Origin: Dreissena polymorpha
Lineage: Eukaryota > Mollusca > Bivalvia > Myida > Dreissenidae
Direction: 5' to 3'
Assembly: GCF_020536995.1 (NCBI RefSeq)
Contig: NC_068359.1
Span: 88,539,829-88,603,828, forward strand
Length of the DNA stretch: 64,000 bases
Below are positions 12,387 to 25,134 of this stretch, one piece after another. Positions within the stretch are counted from its first letter, which is position 1, and each line of letters starts with the position of its first letter. A model generated the notes under the pieces. That model was not told the DNA's origin and ran no database searches. It saw only the letters and a list, made by a program, of their open reading frames with translations. The translations under genes were made by a program, and so were the position numbers.

Positions 12387-13499
12387 GTAAAATGTAATCG
12401 GTGTTCACATTATTAGCTTATGGTAATCAAAAAGAGTTATGCTAACCATTTACACCTTTATTTATTTAAAGTACATGTGAACTGTTTGAATGGATTATAT
12501 AATATTTCAATTAGGTATTGTTATTCGGCTGAAAAATCTTTACACTCTAAAAGGATGGCTGGTTGGTTCGTTCGATAGTCTGCAATTATGTTTATTTGTC
12601 ACTTAAATTACCGATAAGTTAATTGTATTTGATTTACATGAAACTTCATAATCGTAAGGAGTTGTAATGCGTGGTATATTTTTACAGAGTAAGTTAAAAA
12701 ATATACATGCTTGGTTATCTTTTTCGCCCTCATATAACACATGCGTCATTCAGTTCTTGCCTCTAACATCGTATGTGCAATCGCAATGTGTACAACGACC
12801 AATACATTGTCAAATAATTATATCATTATACTTCGGGCGATTACTGGAAGCATGTACACAATCTATTCGGTTTTAGTTGAAATATTTGGGTACGTATATT
12901 TTTGGCTTACTTTTGATCTTACTGACCACTGAGACGTTTCATTAGTTGTCCAAATAATCAACTGACAGCTCATGGTAACTTTCTGCTGTGACGTCCTCTT
13001 TGCGCATATGTATCAATCAAACTACTTCGTATTCGATAAACATGACACTTCTCAGCCGACATGATCCCACGGAAAAATAACATTATATTTGCGTTGATCA
13101 GATTCATGATGGACTATCAGCAGTCATCTATGAATTTGGGTGATGGATTTTCAGATTACCGTGAAATAAAAAAGTGATGAAAATGATGCATACTTGCCTT
13201 TGAATACAATTAACGGTTGCCGATCATATTGGATTTTAGTTGGCAATATAATGCAATTTTCCAAGCAAACTGATTTTACATTGTTTGGTTTTCATAAAAT
13301 TTTATTCACTTCTTCTACATGACCCGATTTAGAATTTGACTTTAAGTATCAATATAAGGCTTTATTTTATTTTAAAAATGGTGAACTTGTTACCATTTAT
13401 GAAAAAGGTTTGTTCTTTAAACAATATTTTTAATTTTGTATTTACATGAACTTTTCTACAAACGTTTTATAAGAAAAAGCTTGCATTAGATAATATACA

Positions 13500-13630
13500 G
13501 TTTTATTTTATGCTTTCTGGTGGTTTATAGAGAAATATCAGTGAAATAAAACTGATATTTTACTGTTTTAAACAGTGAAAAATAACTGAAAAATATCGAT
13601 ATATTTCACTGTTTTACTGTGAAATGACGT
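13500..13630. repeat. Foldback cluster rich in CAGTGAAAT/ATTTCACTG
   Basis: Complementary blocks such as ATATCAGTGAAATAAAACTG, TGATATTTTACTGTTTT, AACAGTGAAAAATA and ATATTTCACTGTTTTACTG can pair in several ways. It resembles a MITE terminus pair with a very short interior. Confidence 0.5.
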
Positions 13631-13732
13631 ACTTTTTTCGACGAAATAACCTCATAAATCTAGCAAAATAATCCACTTAAACTCTTTTACAATGTAAATA
13701 AACGGGGAAAAAAGCATAAAATGAAATAAAAA

Positions 13733-13838
13733 TTGTTGGATTCGATGGAATATCGATTTTAATTCACTCGTGATAATAAAAAACAAATTTTATATGATCA
13801 TTTGTGAAATAAAATCGATATTCCATCGAATCCAACAA
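13733..13838. repeat. Foldback element with 35-bp arms
   Basis: Arm 13733-13767 (TTGTTGGATTCGATGGAATA...) is the reverse complement of 13804-13838, nearly perfect. The loop is about 36 nt. A degenerate single arm lies at about 6160-6185, upstream of the copy 2 TLDc remnant. Confidence 0.75.
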
Positions 13839-14076
13839 ATATCTTCTATATGTCTTTCTCAATAAACACCTTTCTACGGACATGAACTCAAGAATTTCGA
13901 AAAGCCTGAAACAAATGTTAACATTCAAATAAGACGGGTTTTCGAGGTACTTTAACAAAGTAAAATAAAACACTTGTTCTCAAACCTCTAAATCGTGATA
14001 TGAGATTATTTGACACCTTCAGAAATAAACTGAACATTTGGTACACAATTTCATACTTGGATATCTATGAGTTTAG

Positions 14077-14340
14077 GACTTCCGAAAGCAGTTCTGCATA
14101 GCAAAATCGATCTAGCCTGTGAAGATGTTGCAAGTGAAATTACAAACGTGTTAACAAGCAAGAACATTAAAAACCGCTGTTGACAAAACGTACGATCTTC
14201 TTGGGTTGCCTATAAACCACAGACTTCCAATGAATAACTACGAGCATGAAATGCAGCTTTTGACAACATCAGCATTCTGGCGTTGAAATTAGCAGAGGAT
14301 AACACTCAGGTCCTTCAGAAATCAAAGCGCTGAAGGCACT
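14077..14340 (+). pseudogene. Copy 2 exon 6, 5' part
   Basis: Starts GLPKAVLHSKIDLACEDV; TKVD has become SKID. The frame shifts after about 14163, where NVLTSKN is followed by an extra base. The sequence then resembles YDLLGLP, NYEHEMQ and SILALKLAED before similarity stops at about 14330. Confidence 0.8.
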
Positions 14341-16120
14341 GAAGATGTTCGCTTTAAGAAATGTATTCAATATCATAGTCACAGGATAAAAGTGAAACCA
14401 TCTAAGTTAGACCAATGGAATGGCCACGAAGAATACAAACACATAAATGCGATTTCACTTTGTGTACAGGGGGGAGATATTGCGAGAGGAAAATGACATT
14501 CATTTACCATCTCTCATAATTGTATATAGGATTCACAAACACTCCACTTGTAATTATCAAGGTAAGGGTTATGTTTTTAAAGAGTTTTCATTTACATCTA
14601 TACTGCAACAAAAAGGAAGAATCTGAATGGAGGACATTACAGTCCTGTTTTGAATCAGTTGGCAAATACGTTGTCATGAGGGAAAACTAAAAAGCAAAGA
14701 ACACTCAAACCTATTTATAGTAAAAGATTTCAACATGCATGTATAACAGAAGAACAATGCCAAAATTGTAAATGTCAATTCACTCAAACAAGAACAAATG
14801 TCTCTTTCTTAATAAGTAGAATATCATATTCACCAAATATTATTTGTCGATTTAATGCAATTTACACAAGGAAATGAAATGTACACATTTGAATGACTGT
14901 ACTGACATTTATTTATTAAATTAATTCTTAACTTTTACTTCCAAAACACTGAAATGTTCCTGATATAATGCTTGAGGGCGTTTCACAAATGATCGTACGA
15001 CAATTTAAACTTACGAGAGAATTTTGTACTCTTAATATGTAGACGAACTAGCTCGCCATGCTCGTCAAATATATACGGCGCTTATGATGCCAATGTAATT
15101 AATTAAATACTTCAAATTTCTACTCATATGATATGGACTTAAGCAATTATGCACCTTCGAAAAATAAATAGACGCCAAAACACCCGCGAAAACGAACCAC
15201 GTGACGAAATAGGACGCTAAACGCAAATACCATGCGACTACGACTTTTATTATGTAAGAACGCCCGCAATTCCTTTGAAGCTGGGGCCTTGTGATTGCTA
15301 TTACGTAAGAATTGACCTCTAACTAAAGTAAGCAAAGGAAACGCAGCACCTAATTGACCCATTCCTTCTATGTGCGAAGGCAGATTGAATTGTACTAATG
15401 TATTGTTTGCCTATTATAACACACATTATAATGCGGTAAATATGCGACTAACAAGTAAAAAACACAATAATTTAACTTTTGTTTTGAATTAAATTATTTA
15501 GAAACCAAAATTCCAAACCTTTTTTCAAAACAGCAAGACTACATTATTTAAGGAATATTCTTGTTATATTCAAATGTTTTTTAATATTCAGATTCAGTTT
15601 CAGCGATAATGAAACATTTTTTTATCTTGTCTATCGTATCCCTGTAATAATTGTTGAACTCGTGGTCAACGTCTTATTAATTGAGACCTGTGAATATAAA
15701 CAAGCGTAACCTTATACTATTGCGTTATTCTCACCCGGACTCCCCTTTGTTTATCGCCAGCCTCAGATTTATGAATGAGCTGAGCGAAAATACTACGTCA
15801 CGCAGACGCAGCAGAAAGTGGACTATTTTAATCATTCATAAACAATCTCCTCCGCGACACGTAAAATACGGTCATTGTTTATTGATTCTTTTCTATAAAA
15901 CACCGTTCGAAACTATTGCATTTAACACGATATTAATATAATGTTTCCATTTGTGAATAAACATAATTGGAGAACTCAAAACTCTTGCATAAATTATACA
16001 ACTCTTTCTTGCGCGGATACGCGTAGTAAGCAGATATTCGGCTCCTAGTAGCTAGGCCGTACCGACCTGAATTTTACACAAAGCACTTTAGACGGTTGCT
16101 AAAGCGACCATCTAAAAACT
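14341..16120. mobile_element. Unclassified insertion inside copy 2 exon 6
   Basis: The last exon stops at about 14330 and resumes at about 16121 with GCGTGTGGTATTTCTAACG, matching copies 3 and 4, where these parts are contiguous. So about 1.8 kb has been inserted. No transposase, RT or clear terminal repeat was recognised. The short open frames at 15147-15362 and 15681-15941 have no known domain. Confidence 0.6.
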
Positions 16121-16230
16121 GCGAGCGTGTGGTATTTCTAACGAGAAGCTTGACAAACGAGAATCATAATAAAAAGGCAGTGACCACGAATAATTGGAGA
16201 CACCGCTTGGCATTTCCCCATTTGATTTGT
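16121..16230 (+). pseudogene. Copy 2 exon 6, 3' end remnant
   Basis: Aligns with the terminal part of copies 3 and 4 (RVVFLTRSLTNENHNKK-like; GTGACCACGAATAATTGGAG). The following 500 nt also resemble the 3' flank of copy 3 (GACTTCAATCTAGGTGTATA and GTAAGGCG), fixing this as the true end of copy 2. Confidence 0.75.
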
Positions 16231-16789
16231 AATAATAAATAAATGTGAATATCTCCTTACTTAAACTAGTTAATCGGATACTTAATTTATTTTTATTAAG
16301 TGTTGAACACGAATTGTATTTTCATGACGGCTTAAACCTATTAAATAAAAATAGTTTAATTTTCGATTAACCTTGGTATACAAAGTCATGTCTATTATCG
16401 ATCAGCGCATAAACAAAATAATTATTTATGCTGTGTGCTTTTATTCATGACAGTATTTACATTTGTAATGTATTGTTACGTAGTGATGGGGTATAGATAA
16501 CATACCATCTCTTTCATTTGTTGGACTGTCATGGCATTCTACTTTACAATTGATACGTAAGTTCAGGTGAATGTAATTACATGTAATCTAAACAAAGTAA
16601 AACAGTATGAAATATAAATGTGCAGCTCTAATAAATAGTCAAGACTTCAATCTAGGTGTATATGTATAAAATGTAAGGCGACAAATGTGGTAATACATTT
16701 CATAAGTATGGGCAACACATGAAGTGAAAGGAATATAAAATAATTGATTTATAAAGCATTCAATGAATAATTATTACAGCAGATAACAT

Positions 16790-19700
16790 GAATTTTGTAT
16801 TATATAATCCTATGTAAATCAATTTGGATAAGAAATCAGTAAGTATAGTAGCATACAAAGGTTTCTTTGTTCCTGTGCGATAACCACAACTGGGTTATGT
16901 AAAGATGAAATACAGCTGGTTGACTCCTTTTGAGTCAGAGTCCCAGAATGCAATAGGCCAGCTGTTAGAACTTCCTTCTCTTTCTCATCTCGGAACACAG
17001 CAGACGCAGAAAAAAGTTTCCACAATTATCAGGCTTTAAGAGACATAGAACACAAAGAATGTCCAGAATAATGATGTTTTTGCAGTTGAAGTTGCGATTC
17101 CATAATTGTTTCCTTCCCCAACGACCATACTCTCTACAATTTTGATAATATTTGGAGCCCAGTCCATGAGACTAATGTTTATGACAAAGTGGGCAGTACA
17201 ATTCCTTTAAAATTAACTAAAAAAATGGGATTTGCAATGCATAGACATGCGATTGCTCTTTGAATCAACTTTAGAACTTGAAACTTTAGCGGCAAATGGA
17301 CCCACATGGAAATTGGCCATTATAGATGGAAAACTGTGTGTCAGTCAGCCCAAACAGGAAACACCAAGGCTTTCATAGAGCATTGGTCGTCTGCTTTTGA
17401 TATTTATTTGGGGTTCTGTTGGAAATGTTTCCGATCCGGTCTCAAGAATTACTTAAATACTTGAGAGATATTCGAATGGCAGCAAGTAGGTTCTTCTCCT
17501 GGTGGATGTACGACGAACAATTCCGTGTACAGAAAGCTAACAACACACTTTCATCTTTGGGGGTTATCAATGCAGAATTGTGGCTACTTTATGCAAATTA
17601 AGTAAGCGGCATCAGTTCTTTCGTTCCCAATCAATAAAAAAATGGGAAAAATTTCTGATACATTTTTTTAAAACATTACATTTGATGAAACATTTCTTCG
17701 TGAAATTGAGTGAAAAAAAATAACAACGATATTATACACTATCTAGAGGATTTTCTGTTCGTGGAAATGGGTTAAAGCCTAACACATGGGTACATCTTGT
17801 CAGAATTTCAACTTTTTTGACTTAGTATGGGAATTCCTCTTGCAGATAAAAAACGGTAAGACCCACCAAATACCTTACATTTTTAGTAAGTGAACTTGAT
17901 TCCTCAAAAAAAGATCATGCGTCTCCAAAATGAAAAGCTACTTAAGTTAAAAGACCAACTTGAGAAAAAAATATCAAAAAAGATAACTCTGAAGCAAATG
18001 CAGTCTCTTATAGGTAGTTAGAAATTTGCATGTAAAGTTATCTCCCCTGGCAGAACGTTTGTAAGACATTTGATTAATGCAACAATAGGAGATAAGAAGT
18101 CACACCATAAAATAAGGATATCAACTTCTATTCGTTTGGCTAACTTGACCGAATACAATGGAGTCACTTTAATTTCAAAAGAGTTTGGTTGACAAATATT
18201 GAGCTCGAGCTTTATACCGATGCAACTGGTGGGGAAAATGGGGGTTTGGAATTTATTTTGCCGGCCCATGGGCCAATTGCAGATGGACGTTTCACTGGAC
18301 CAAAAGAAGGGCTCACTCGTAACATGACTCTGTTGGAACTATTTCAGGTAGATCAGCTATTGTAACTTGGGCACATCTGATACAATATAAGAATGTTATT
18401 TTCCATGTAAATATTCAGGCCGTCATTCAAGTCATAAATACCATTATCTGCAAATCGGATAAAGTGATGAATCTAGTAAGGTTCATGGTTCTTACCCTAT
18501 TGAAAAATAGCATACACATACAATCAATATACATCCCTTCAAAACGAAACGTAATCGCAGACGCGATTTCTCGTTCACAGTGGGGGAGATTCAGGCAAGC
18601 AGCTCCAGAGGCTCAACTATGCCAGATAAAGGTCCCAGACCTAGTTTGGAATATCTAACAGGTATCGCGAGGGACTTAATTTTCAATTCAACGTTCAACA
18701 AGACAATCAACACATATTCAGTAGCACTAAAGAAACTATGTGAATTTAGAGAGTTGTATAATTTACATAAGAGGTGGTCAGTGCTAGATCAGGAACTGTT
18801 GAACTTCATCACTTATTTGGCAACTCAAAAAATGCCAGCTACAACAGTTACTACGTACATCTCAGGCATAGCCTATGCACATAACCTGAAACAAGTCAAC
18901 GAAACAATAAAATCTTTCATCGTTGTAAAGGCCCTGGAAGGTTTGAGGCGTAAAACAGGGGAACTAAGGCAGACATATGAGCCCCAATAACATTGCAATG
19001 GTTACACAAAATGTTAGCAAGTTTGACAAATATCTGCATAAATGTATATGAGGAGTCTTTATTAAGAGCAGCTTTTACCCAAGCATGTTTTTGTTTGCTC
19101 AGGGTAAGCGAATTCGCAGAGGCAAGCAACAAGACGGAGAGTTCAAAGGTTATCAACTGTATGATATTTAGTTAGCAGACAATGAAATCAAAATAACAGT
19201 AACATGGTCAAAAACAGATCAGACAGGGTAATCCGTTGTCTTAAAAATTCATTCAAACAGAAAATCAACTGTCAATACCTATGCATGAAGGAATATCCCC
19301 AATATCGTCCTTCATGAAAAAGGATTAACTTATTTATCCATTTAATTGGTTCTGTATTGACACAGAATCATTTTAAAGCCGTTATGTTTAAAGCCCTTAA
19401 GTTTTCCAAGGACATTACACAACACACAGTTTCAGGATGGGTTGCGCCACCGACCTGACAGAACAAAGTAAAGAGGAGGGAAAAAATATGGAAGCAGGCA
19501 GATAGAAATTCCTAGCATATCAACAATGCATACGACTTTAAAGAATTGTCAAAGAAAAAATAAACATGTTCAAGTATTTTTCAGGAACTAGAAGGTGGAT
19601 TGTGGAGGATTCCCTAGTGCATTGGGTGGACACAACATCACGAAATGAAGGCACCTCGAACCTAGGCTTGAGGTTTCAGATTTTCTAGAGAGGGGAGAAA

Positions 19701-20840
19701 GGTCAAACGTTCAACAAAATTGATGCGAGTTTGACAAACGAATACAAAAATGGGACGTATAATTTACCAAATATGTGTTTAATACATTACGAGTCTAACG
19801 ATTTGACAGGAGAGGGTTTTTCTGGCAAAGATGTCATCGGATAAAATCAAAACTCTATTTCTTAGATACAAAGTCGTCTATAGAGATACAATGTTGATCT
19901 GGTCGTCAATATTGCCAAGAAGATATTTGCATTTTGCCCCTCTAGGTTCTAGTTCGTTAATAGACAAGAAGAGAAATAGAGAAAATGCTATAAACAATTT
20001 CGTACTGGACATGGGGGGGATAAGTTATATTGAATGACAGTTATATAAAAGTAGATGAGGGAGATTTGTTTAGGTCAGATGGTACACACTTGTCCAATAT
20101 AATACAATACAAAATTCTTCTAAAATACTGGAAATTTAGCGTTGGAGGCATGCAAGGAATCAAAAGATTGACTGTACCCTAGCCCTGTATAAGCCATTTT
20201 GTGGGATACAAATATAAAATATATATTTCATGGCGGTCCTGGGGAGACAAAAAGCTTTTTTTGTTGGGTGGGGGGTCTCAGCCTTGGATTTCCCTAGGAC
20301 TGACAGTCTTACAAGGCAGCAGGTTTGTCAGCGGTTGTCGTATTGTATATCGGTGTCAAGTGTGGGGTCAATAATCTGTTCAACGGGGAGCCCCCTCTAT
20401 CTCTATGCATAGTGTTTCTTATCAGGAGAGAGGTAATACGGGCTGCCCCCAATTGACTGTCCACGTGAGGTTTGGGTTTAACTTATGGGATCTCGACACT
20501 ATATTAACATAGGTCGCTGATTCGCCAGTTGCTATGATAGAATCATAGGCAGTCAGTTTTATCACCAGGGCTGACGTCACAAAATAGTTTCATGTTCGTT
20601 TCAACTGTTCCCTTGTAGCCAGTATTTCGCCACTTAAATTCCAAACCATTGTTAAAATTACAACCTTACTAAAGATTAAATCTTAGGAAAAATAATACAA
20701 GTCTTTCTTTATTAATTTTCTCCTAACAGCATAAGGTAATGTTTCACTATTGCGGCACGTTGAGATAACTGGATTGGTTGGTGAAACAATACGGTTGGCC
20801 TTGTAAAAGCTTTAATTATATTGACTTTAAAATGAAAAGT
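16790..20840 (+). mobile_element. Ngaro-type (DIRS superfamily) tyrosine-recombinase retroelement, broken
   Basis: A decayed element, placed by loss and return of similarity to the 3' flanks of copies 3 and 4, so the ends are approximate. Parts in order are a gag-like stretch (17400-17600), RT/RNase H remains (about 17830-18600), a tyrosine-recombinase N-terminal region (18600-19000) with further remains to about 19680, and an SGNH-hydrolase-like stretch (19790-20170, SDGTHLS-type signature). The gag/RT-RH-YR/SGNH order fits metazoan Ngaro elements. It has many breaks and looks old and inactive. Terminal repeats were not resolved. Confidence 0.75.
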
Positions 20841-20849
20841 ATATTATCA

Positions 20850-21242
20850 GTATCTATAAATTAAGAGTAAACGGTCACCTGTCGTATGCGGCCAGAGTCT
20901 AGTTCAAAACGAAAGCCTTTTTCTCCTGTGTTTAGCGACTACGAGGTGCGATAATATCATATTAAAATCGATCTGGAATGTTTGTATTGCAGATCTAACA
21001 TTATAGTGCATATTGTGTATCTAGTGTGCGGTTGAAAATTCTGATGTCGGAAACGTCCCTTTATATTATAAATTCGACACACTTTAAGAAACAAATACTT
21101 GAGTGTAAGAACACTTACATTCGTGATCGAAATTGCAAGCGTAAAGACGTACAGCAATTTGAACATAAATAGCTTCAAAAAATGATCAGCACGGAGCACA
21201 ACACTAACGACTACGTCCGCAACATGACTGCAACACTTGTTG
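20850..21242. other. Copy 2 downstream flank, resumed
   Basis: TATGCGGCCAGAGTCTAG and the following CGAAAGCCTTTT...GTGTTTAGCGA match 34415-34480 (unit A) and 50535-50610 (unit B). A minus-strand open frame at 20957-21250 has no recognised domain and is not conserved in the other units. Confidence 0.6.
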
Positions 21243-21835
21243 GTCCACAAGAGCCTCTATTGGCGACCGTCAAACGACGAAAGCCTGCTTGCTTTTGACA
21301 CGTCACCACGCACGACTCTCTGTGCAAGACTACTCCAAATGACACGCTAGAGGGATATCGACGTCGAGGTCGTGAGGAGAAAAGCTGGATGGATAATGTA
21401 AAAGAGTGGACAGTTTAAGATTATGTTCTTATAGTTTAGAGAGAGAACTAATACTAGATTGTGTAAATAATGTAACCAACATGCAGTAGAGCCTAAATAT
21501 CACTTTATGTTATGCTGCTCACGATACAGTTGTATAAGATCAAAATTTCTAGGCAAATGTTCGTGGCCTACAGTACAAAAATTTAGTTCGTGAATGTAAA
21601 CTTCAAGTAAAAAATGTATGTATACTCTTGCCAAATATGTAAAAGAAGCGTTATCTTTGCGACAAAAATACCCTTGATAGTTTACCTGTCTTCTGATCGC
21701 TTATATATCTATGTAATGTTCTGCAATATCTGTCTATGCTTATTTGATGTTTGTGATGGTCTTTGCCATAAGTTGTTTAGTATATGGCCAAAGGCAAATG
21801 CTTGCTGATTGCCAATAAACTGAAACTGACACTGT
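21243..21835 (+). mobile_element. LINE 3' end (RTE-like C-terminus plus 3' UTR)
   Basis: 21260-21418 reads VKRRKPACF, THDSLCKT and GYRRRGREEKSWMDNVKEWT, the typical C-terminal tail of many metazoan LINE ORF2 proteins ('RRRGRQRKSWxDNIKEWT'). It has one stop (position 21298-21300). About 400 nt of 3' UTR-like sequence follow, ending near AATAAACTGAAACTG. It is 5'-truncated. It interrupts flank sequence contiguous in unit A (34680/34690). Confidence 0.7.
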
Positions 21836-22269
21836 TATATTTACTATTTTTGTTAAAATGTTAATACTTAGAAAGTAAATAGTAAATCGTTGAGGATGAT
21901 TAAATAAACATGTTATATTAATTGACATTGATTTATTTAAACTAGCAACATATCCTCTGATTGTTTAAGATAACGTTATGTAATTTGAGTTGACTGTTTG
22001 CTATTTAAAGTGTGATATTTTACATGTGGAGGTATACAACCATGTAAAACATATTCTATGATAATTATATTGTAGAACATCAGCATCAACCGTAATACAA
22101 CTTCACTTGCTCTAATATAATGCCTTACTACTATGATTCCCAAGTCTGTAACACTTGGTTGTTGAAATGGTTCTGTGATACTTAAGGGAAGCTCTTCAAA
22201 ATAAACAACATCTGCCTTAGAAGTGTTGTTCTCCGCATCTTTTTCAGTGTTTTCTTTTTTCCTATTTTT

Positions 22270-22530
22270 AAGTGATGTGGTTCTTATGATGTTTCTCAGT
22301 GATGCTGTTATACTAATTAGTCTCATTGATTGTGTTATTTTGTCAATGATGTTGCTATTTCCATCTTTGTCAGTGATGTTGTTATCAGTATCTTTTTCGT
22401 TGATGCAGTTATTAACATATGTATCAGTGATGTTACTATCAGCGCCTAATCAGTGATGTTATTTTTATAATCTTGCTTGGTGATGTTGTTTTCAATTAGT
22501 CATTGATGAGGTTTGTCATTATCTTCTTCT
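22270..22530. repeat. Minisatellite, ~27-30-nt GTGATGTTGTTATCA units
   Basis: Degenerate tandem units of the form AGTGATGTTGTTATCAgtatcttt. It is the shorter paralogue of the array at 35128-36085 and lies at the same position relative to its IFI44-like copy. Confidence 0.75.
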
Positions 22531-24056
22531 CATATTGATAATGATCTGCGTTAACAAATTCTTCACATTGAATATGTTCTTTATATTATGTCGAGAGTGT
22601 GTATATTGAAAGTTGAATACGAAAATACTCTTATCATTGTTGCCTTTATTCACAGTTCAGTGAGTTTAATGTCTTTCAATAGATAGGACCCACTTCGTTT
22701 CAAGAAGGGGCGTTTTTGCTTTTCATCTAGACAAGTGCTGAATATTGTCTGTCATAGCTCGCAATCATTAACCATATTCTGGCGAGGTTTGTATGTGGGA
22801 TATGGTCACTTACGGACAGTATAGTGACAGATAGTATCTTGTTCAGATACTATGATTTATTCATATTTTGTAAACTTTGGTATACATTGTAAAAATATAT
22901 GAAAAACTTTTTAACTTTTTATTTATAAAGATACTGTGGATATGAACAATTATAATTTGTGTTTGTGTGATAATATGTTTCCTCTCTTTTATATCATGTG
23001 TTTATTGTTCATTTTAAATAAGAAACAATTGTTAAATACTTTCCTGGTGATGATGTTTAAGGAAATTAATTACATGAAACATTATTGACACAATACTATC
23101 AAGTGTGTTTCTAATGTATTATATCGTAGTGTGACTGTAATTGTTCTTGTTCATGTTATTGTGTCTTGCGTCTGCAAAGTATAATATAGTTTAAGGATTT
23201 AGTTTCCTGCGAGTGTTTGAATATGTTTAGGTTGTTTAAAAATTGCTTTTGAAACACGGCCATAGACGTCTCTGATTTTCAAAATATATTTTACTCCTCC
23301 AAAGATCCTAATTGGCGTCAGGAATCACTTAATTTTAGGTAACAGTATATATTGATCGTGTTTACAGTTTTTTTCTTATAGTGAAACAAAGCATAACATA
23401 ATTTGTCTAGGTTAATGATCTTACAATTGTTGTCAAGCCTGGCTCCAATGTTCATTTAGCTTTTATATATATATGTATTGAGCGCGTATTTTATATAGTG
23501 TTTTGAATGTGTACTTGATTTGAAAAATTACATTTGCATTAAATTACATATTTAGATTTTCACCTTCGTCTTGCATTATAATGAAATGATTTATGATCGT
23601 TTATTATTTATAATAACCTTACATTAACAATGAGTCTTGAATTAAAAGATTTCTTGATAGCTTGAACATTTATAAATATGACCGTACCCTGCTTAATTCA
23701 AATGATGTCAATAGTGTATTCAGGTATGATGTTAAGAAAATTAGTAGATTTCTAGAATATTACGCCGTTTCTTTTTAATATTTCTATTTGGTTTAAGATA
23801 GAAACTTGAACCCGAGTATTTGTATTGTTGTAACTCTGTTATATATTTATGCGACTCTCAACGAACAAGGTTTGCAGTTTGAAACATCTCCAAAGCGCAC
23901 AACTTTAGTGCATGAAATTTGATTTACTTCCATTGTGTGCAATACACTTTATTTATGTCATGAAATAAAGAATAAAACTAAATTTTGTTTGTTATATTAT
24001 TTTATTTCGTGAACCAATTGAAATAATTATCTGAAAGAATCTAGTATTTATATCAT
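22531..24056. other. Intergenic, no gene seen
   Basis: 1.5 kb of AT-rich sequence without recognised open frame or repeat; partly alignable with 36100-36400 of unit A. Confidence 0.5.
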
Positions 24057-24365
24057 CCTACCGCGCATGGGCTAAGTACAATCTTGCAACAGTGTATTGA
24101 TCTCAGTTGACCGTGTATTTTCTGAGGACAAGGTTGCAACAGTGACGTTATATCAGCTGACTATGAATTTGCTGAGAACAGTGTTGAAACTTGGATTTGA
24201 CCCCAGGTGACTGAGCAATTGCTAAGTACATTGTTTTTGAAGTTTATAGTACCCTATCGCCTGAGAAATGGTTAAACGACCAATGACTGAGTATAGTGTT
24301 GCACCAGTGAACTGTACACGGCTGACTGACCAATGGTTGACTAAGGATGGACTGTTTCAGCAGTG
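24057..24365. repeat. Degenerate minisatellite, ~51-nt units
   Basis: Five to six diverged units recur with CAATTGCTGAGTACAGTGTT, GCAACAGTG and CAGCTGACT at the same spacing (for example around 24070, 24121, 24171, 24222 and 24285). Divergence between units is high, so it is old. Confidence 0.6.
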
Positions 24366-25078
24366 TAGCCTCGCGCCTTATCAAATTAAAATATGACCCG
24401 GTTTTGAACACTTAAGTCTTTAAGAAACTGTTATATTACCCGTATTTTTTCATTGTCATGAACACTAAATACTATTATATTAAAAACAAACATAATAATC
24501 TGTTATATTTACATTCAGAAAGCATAGACGTGACACAGCGTTGGTATGTACACAATATTCAGACATGTCTTAAGCAATATACATATTATCTTATTATCAT
24601 TTTTGTTTAAAACTTAACGCAGAAATATGTATAACACCGTTAAGAAAATAAAAAAAACAACGCACCAATCTAGTGAGTATCCGCAAAGAAGTCATGCTGA
24701 GCAACTCTTCATTTTGTCCGCGCTTGTGGAAATCCCTGGAACAATATATATCGTCAACGTGTGGGGGGGGCGTCGCCATCTGGACCTTCACGTGAATAAC
24801 CCATCTGACCTTGTAATAGACCAATTAATGGGTTACGTCACGTGCACATCTGTGTTTACATCCGGGCCACTCTGGTAGGCAGCAATCAAATGGAACAAAC
24901 ATAGAATGGTATTAATATTAATACAATAATATTAAGATTAAATTTTCAACATGCAAATAAGTTGTGATACTGTACTGAAACAAATAAGGGTGAAAACAAA
25001 AAATAAATATAAATACATATATTACTGATAAAGCAAGATTAAAAAAACATTCAATATAAACTAATTAAGAATCATTTT

Positions 25079-25081
<3 letters not shown>
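24366..25081. other. Intergenic, no gene seen
   Basis: Two overlapping open frames on opposite strands (24597-24878) share the same DNA and have no domain; judged accidental. Confidence 0.4.

Positions 25082-25129
<48 letters not shown>
25082..25129. repeat. (TA)n microsatellite
   Basis: About 24 uninterrupted TA dinucleotides. Confidence 0.95.

Positions 25130-25134
<5 letters not shown>

Larger units (their letters stand above)
12387..14076. other. Copy 2 intron 5
   Basis: About 1.7 kb, AT-rich. Apart from the two foldback elements listed separately, no gene is recognised. Overlapping open frames near 12667-12932 look accidental. Confidence 0.5.
6226..16230 (+). pseudogene. IFI44-like copy 2, fragmented relic
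   Basis: Recognisable pieces in order are the TLDc exon (6226-6652), exon 4 (10444-10587), exon 5 (12215-12386) and exon 6 split in two (14077-14340 and about 16121-16230). Exons 2 and 3, including the P-loop, were not found. The copy has been opened by a minus-strand LINE (8880-10270), a hAT-like element (10662-12185) in intron 4, and a roughly 1.8-kb insertion inside the last exon. Exons 4 and 5 keep normal length and splice sites, so decay is uneven. It cannot make the TLDc-GTPase protein. Confidence 0.8.

Noticed and set aside
12667-12932. Two overlapping + strand open frames in copy 2 intron 5
   Set aside because: No domain, no conservation, low-complexity composition.
20957-21250. 97-codon minus-strand open frame
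   Set aside because: Paralogous DNA in units A and B does not keep the frame; no recognisable domain.
24057-24365. CRISPR-like array
   Set aside because: Units of about 51 nt are diverged throughout, with no constant repeat and unique spacers; a eukaryotic minisatellite.
24597-24878. Overlapping open frames on opposite strands
   Set aside because: Same DNA on two strands, no domain, no splice context.
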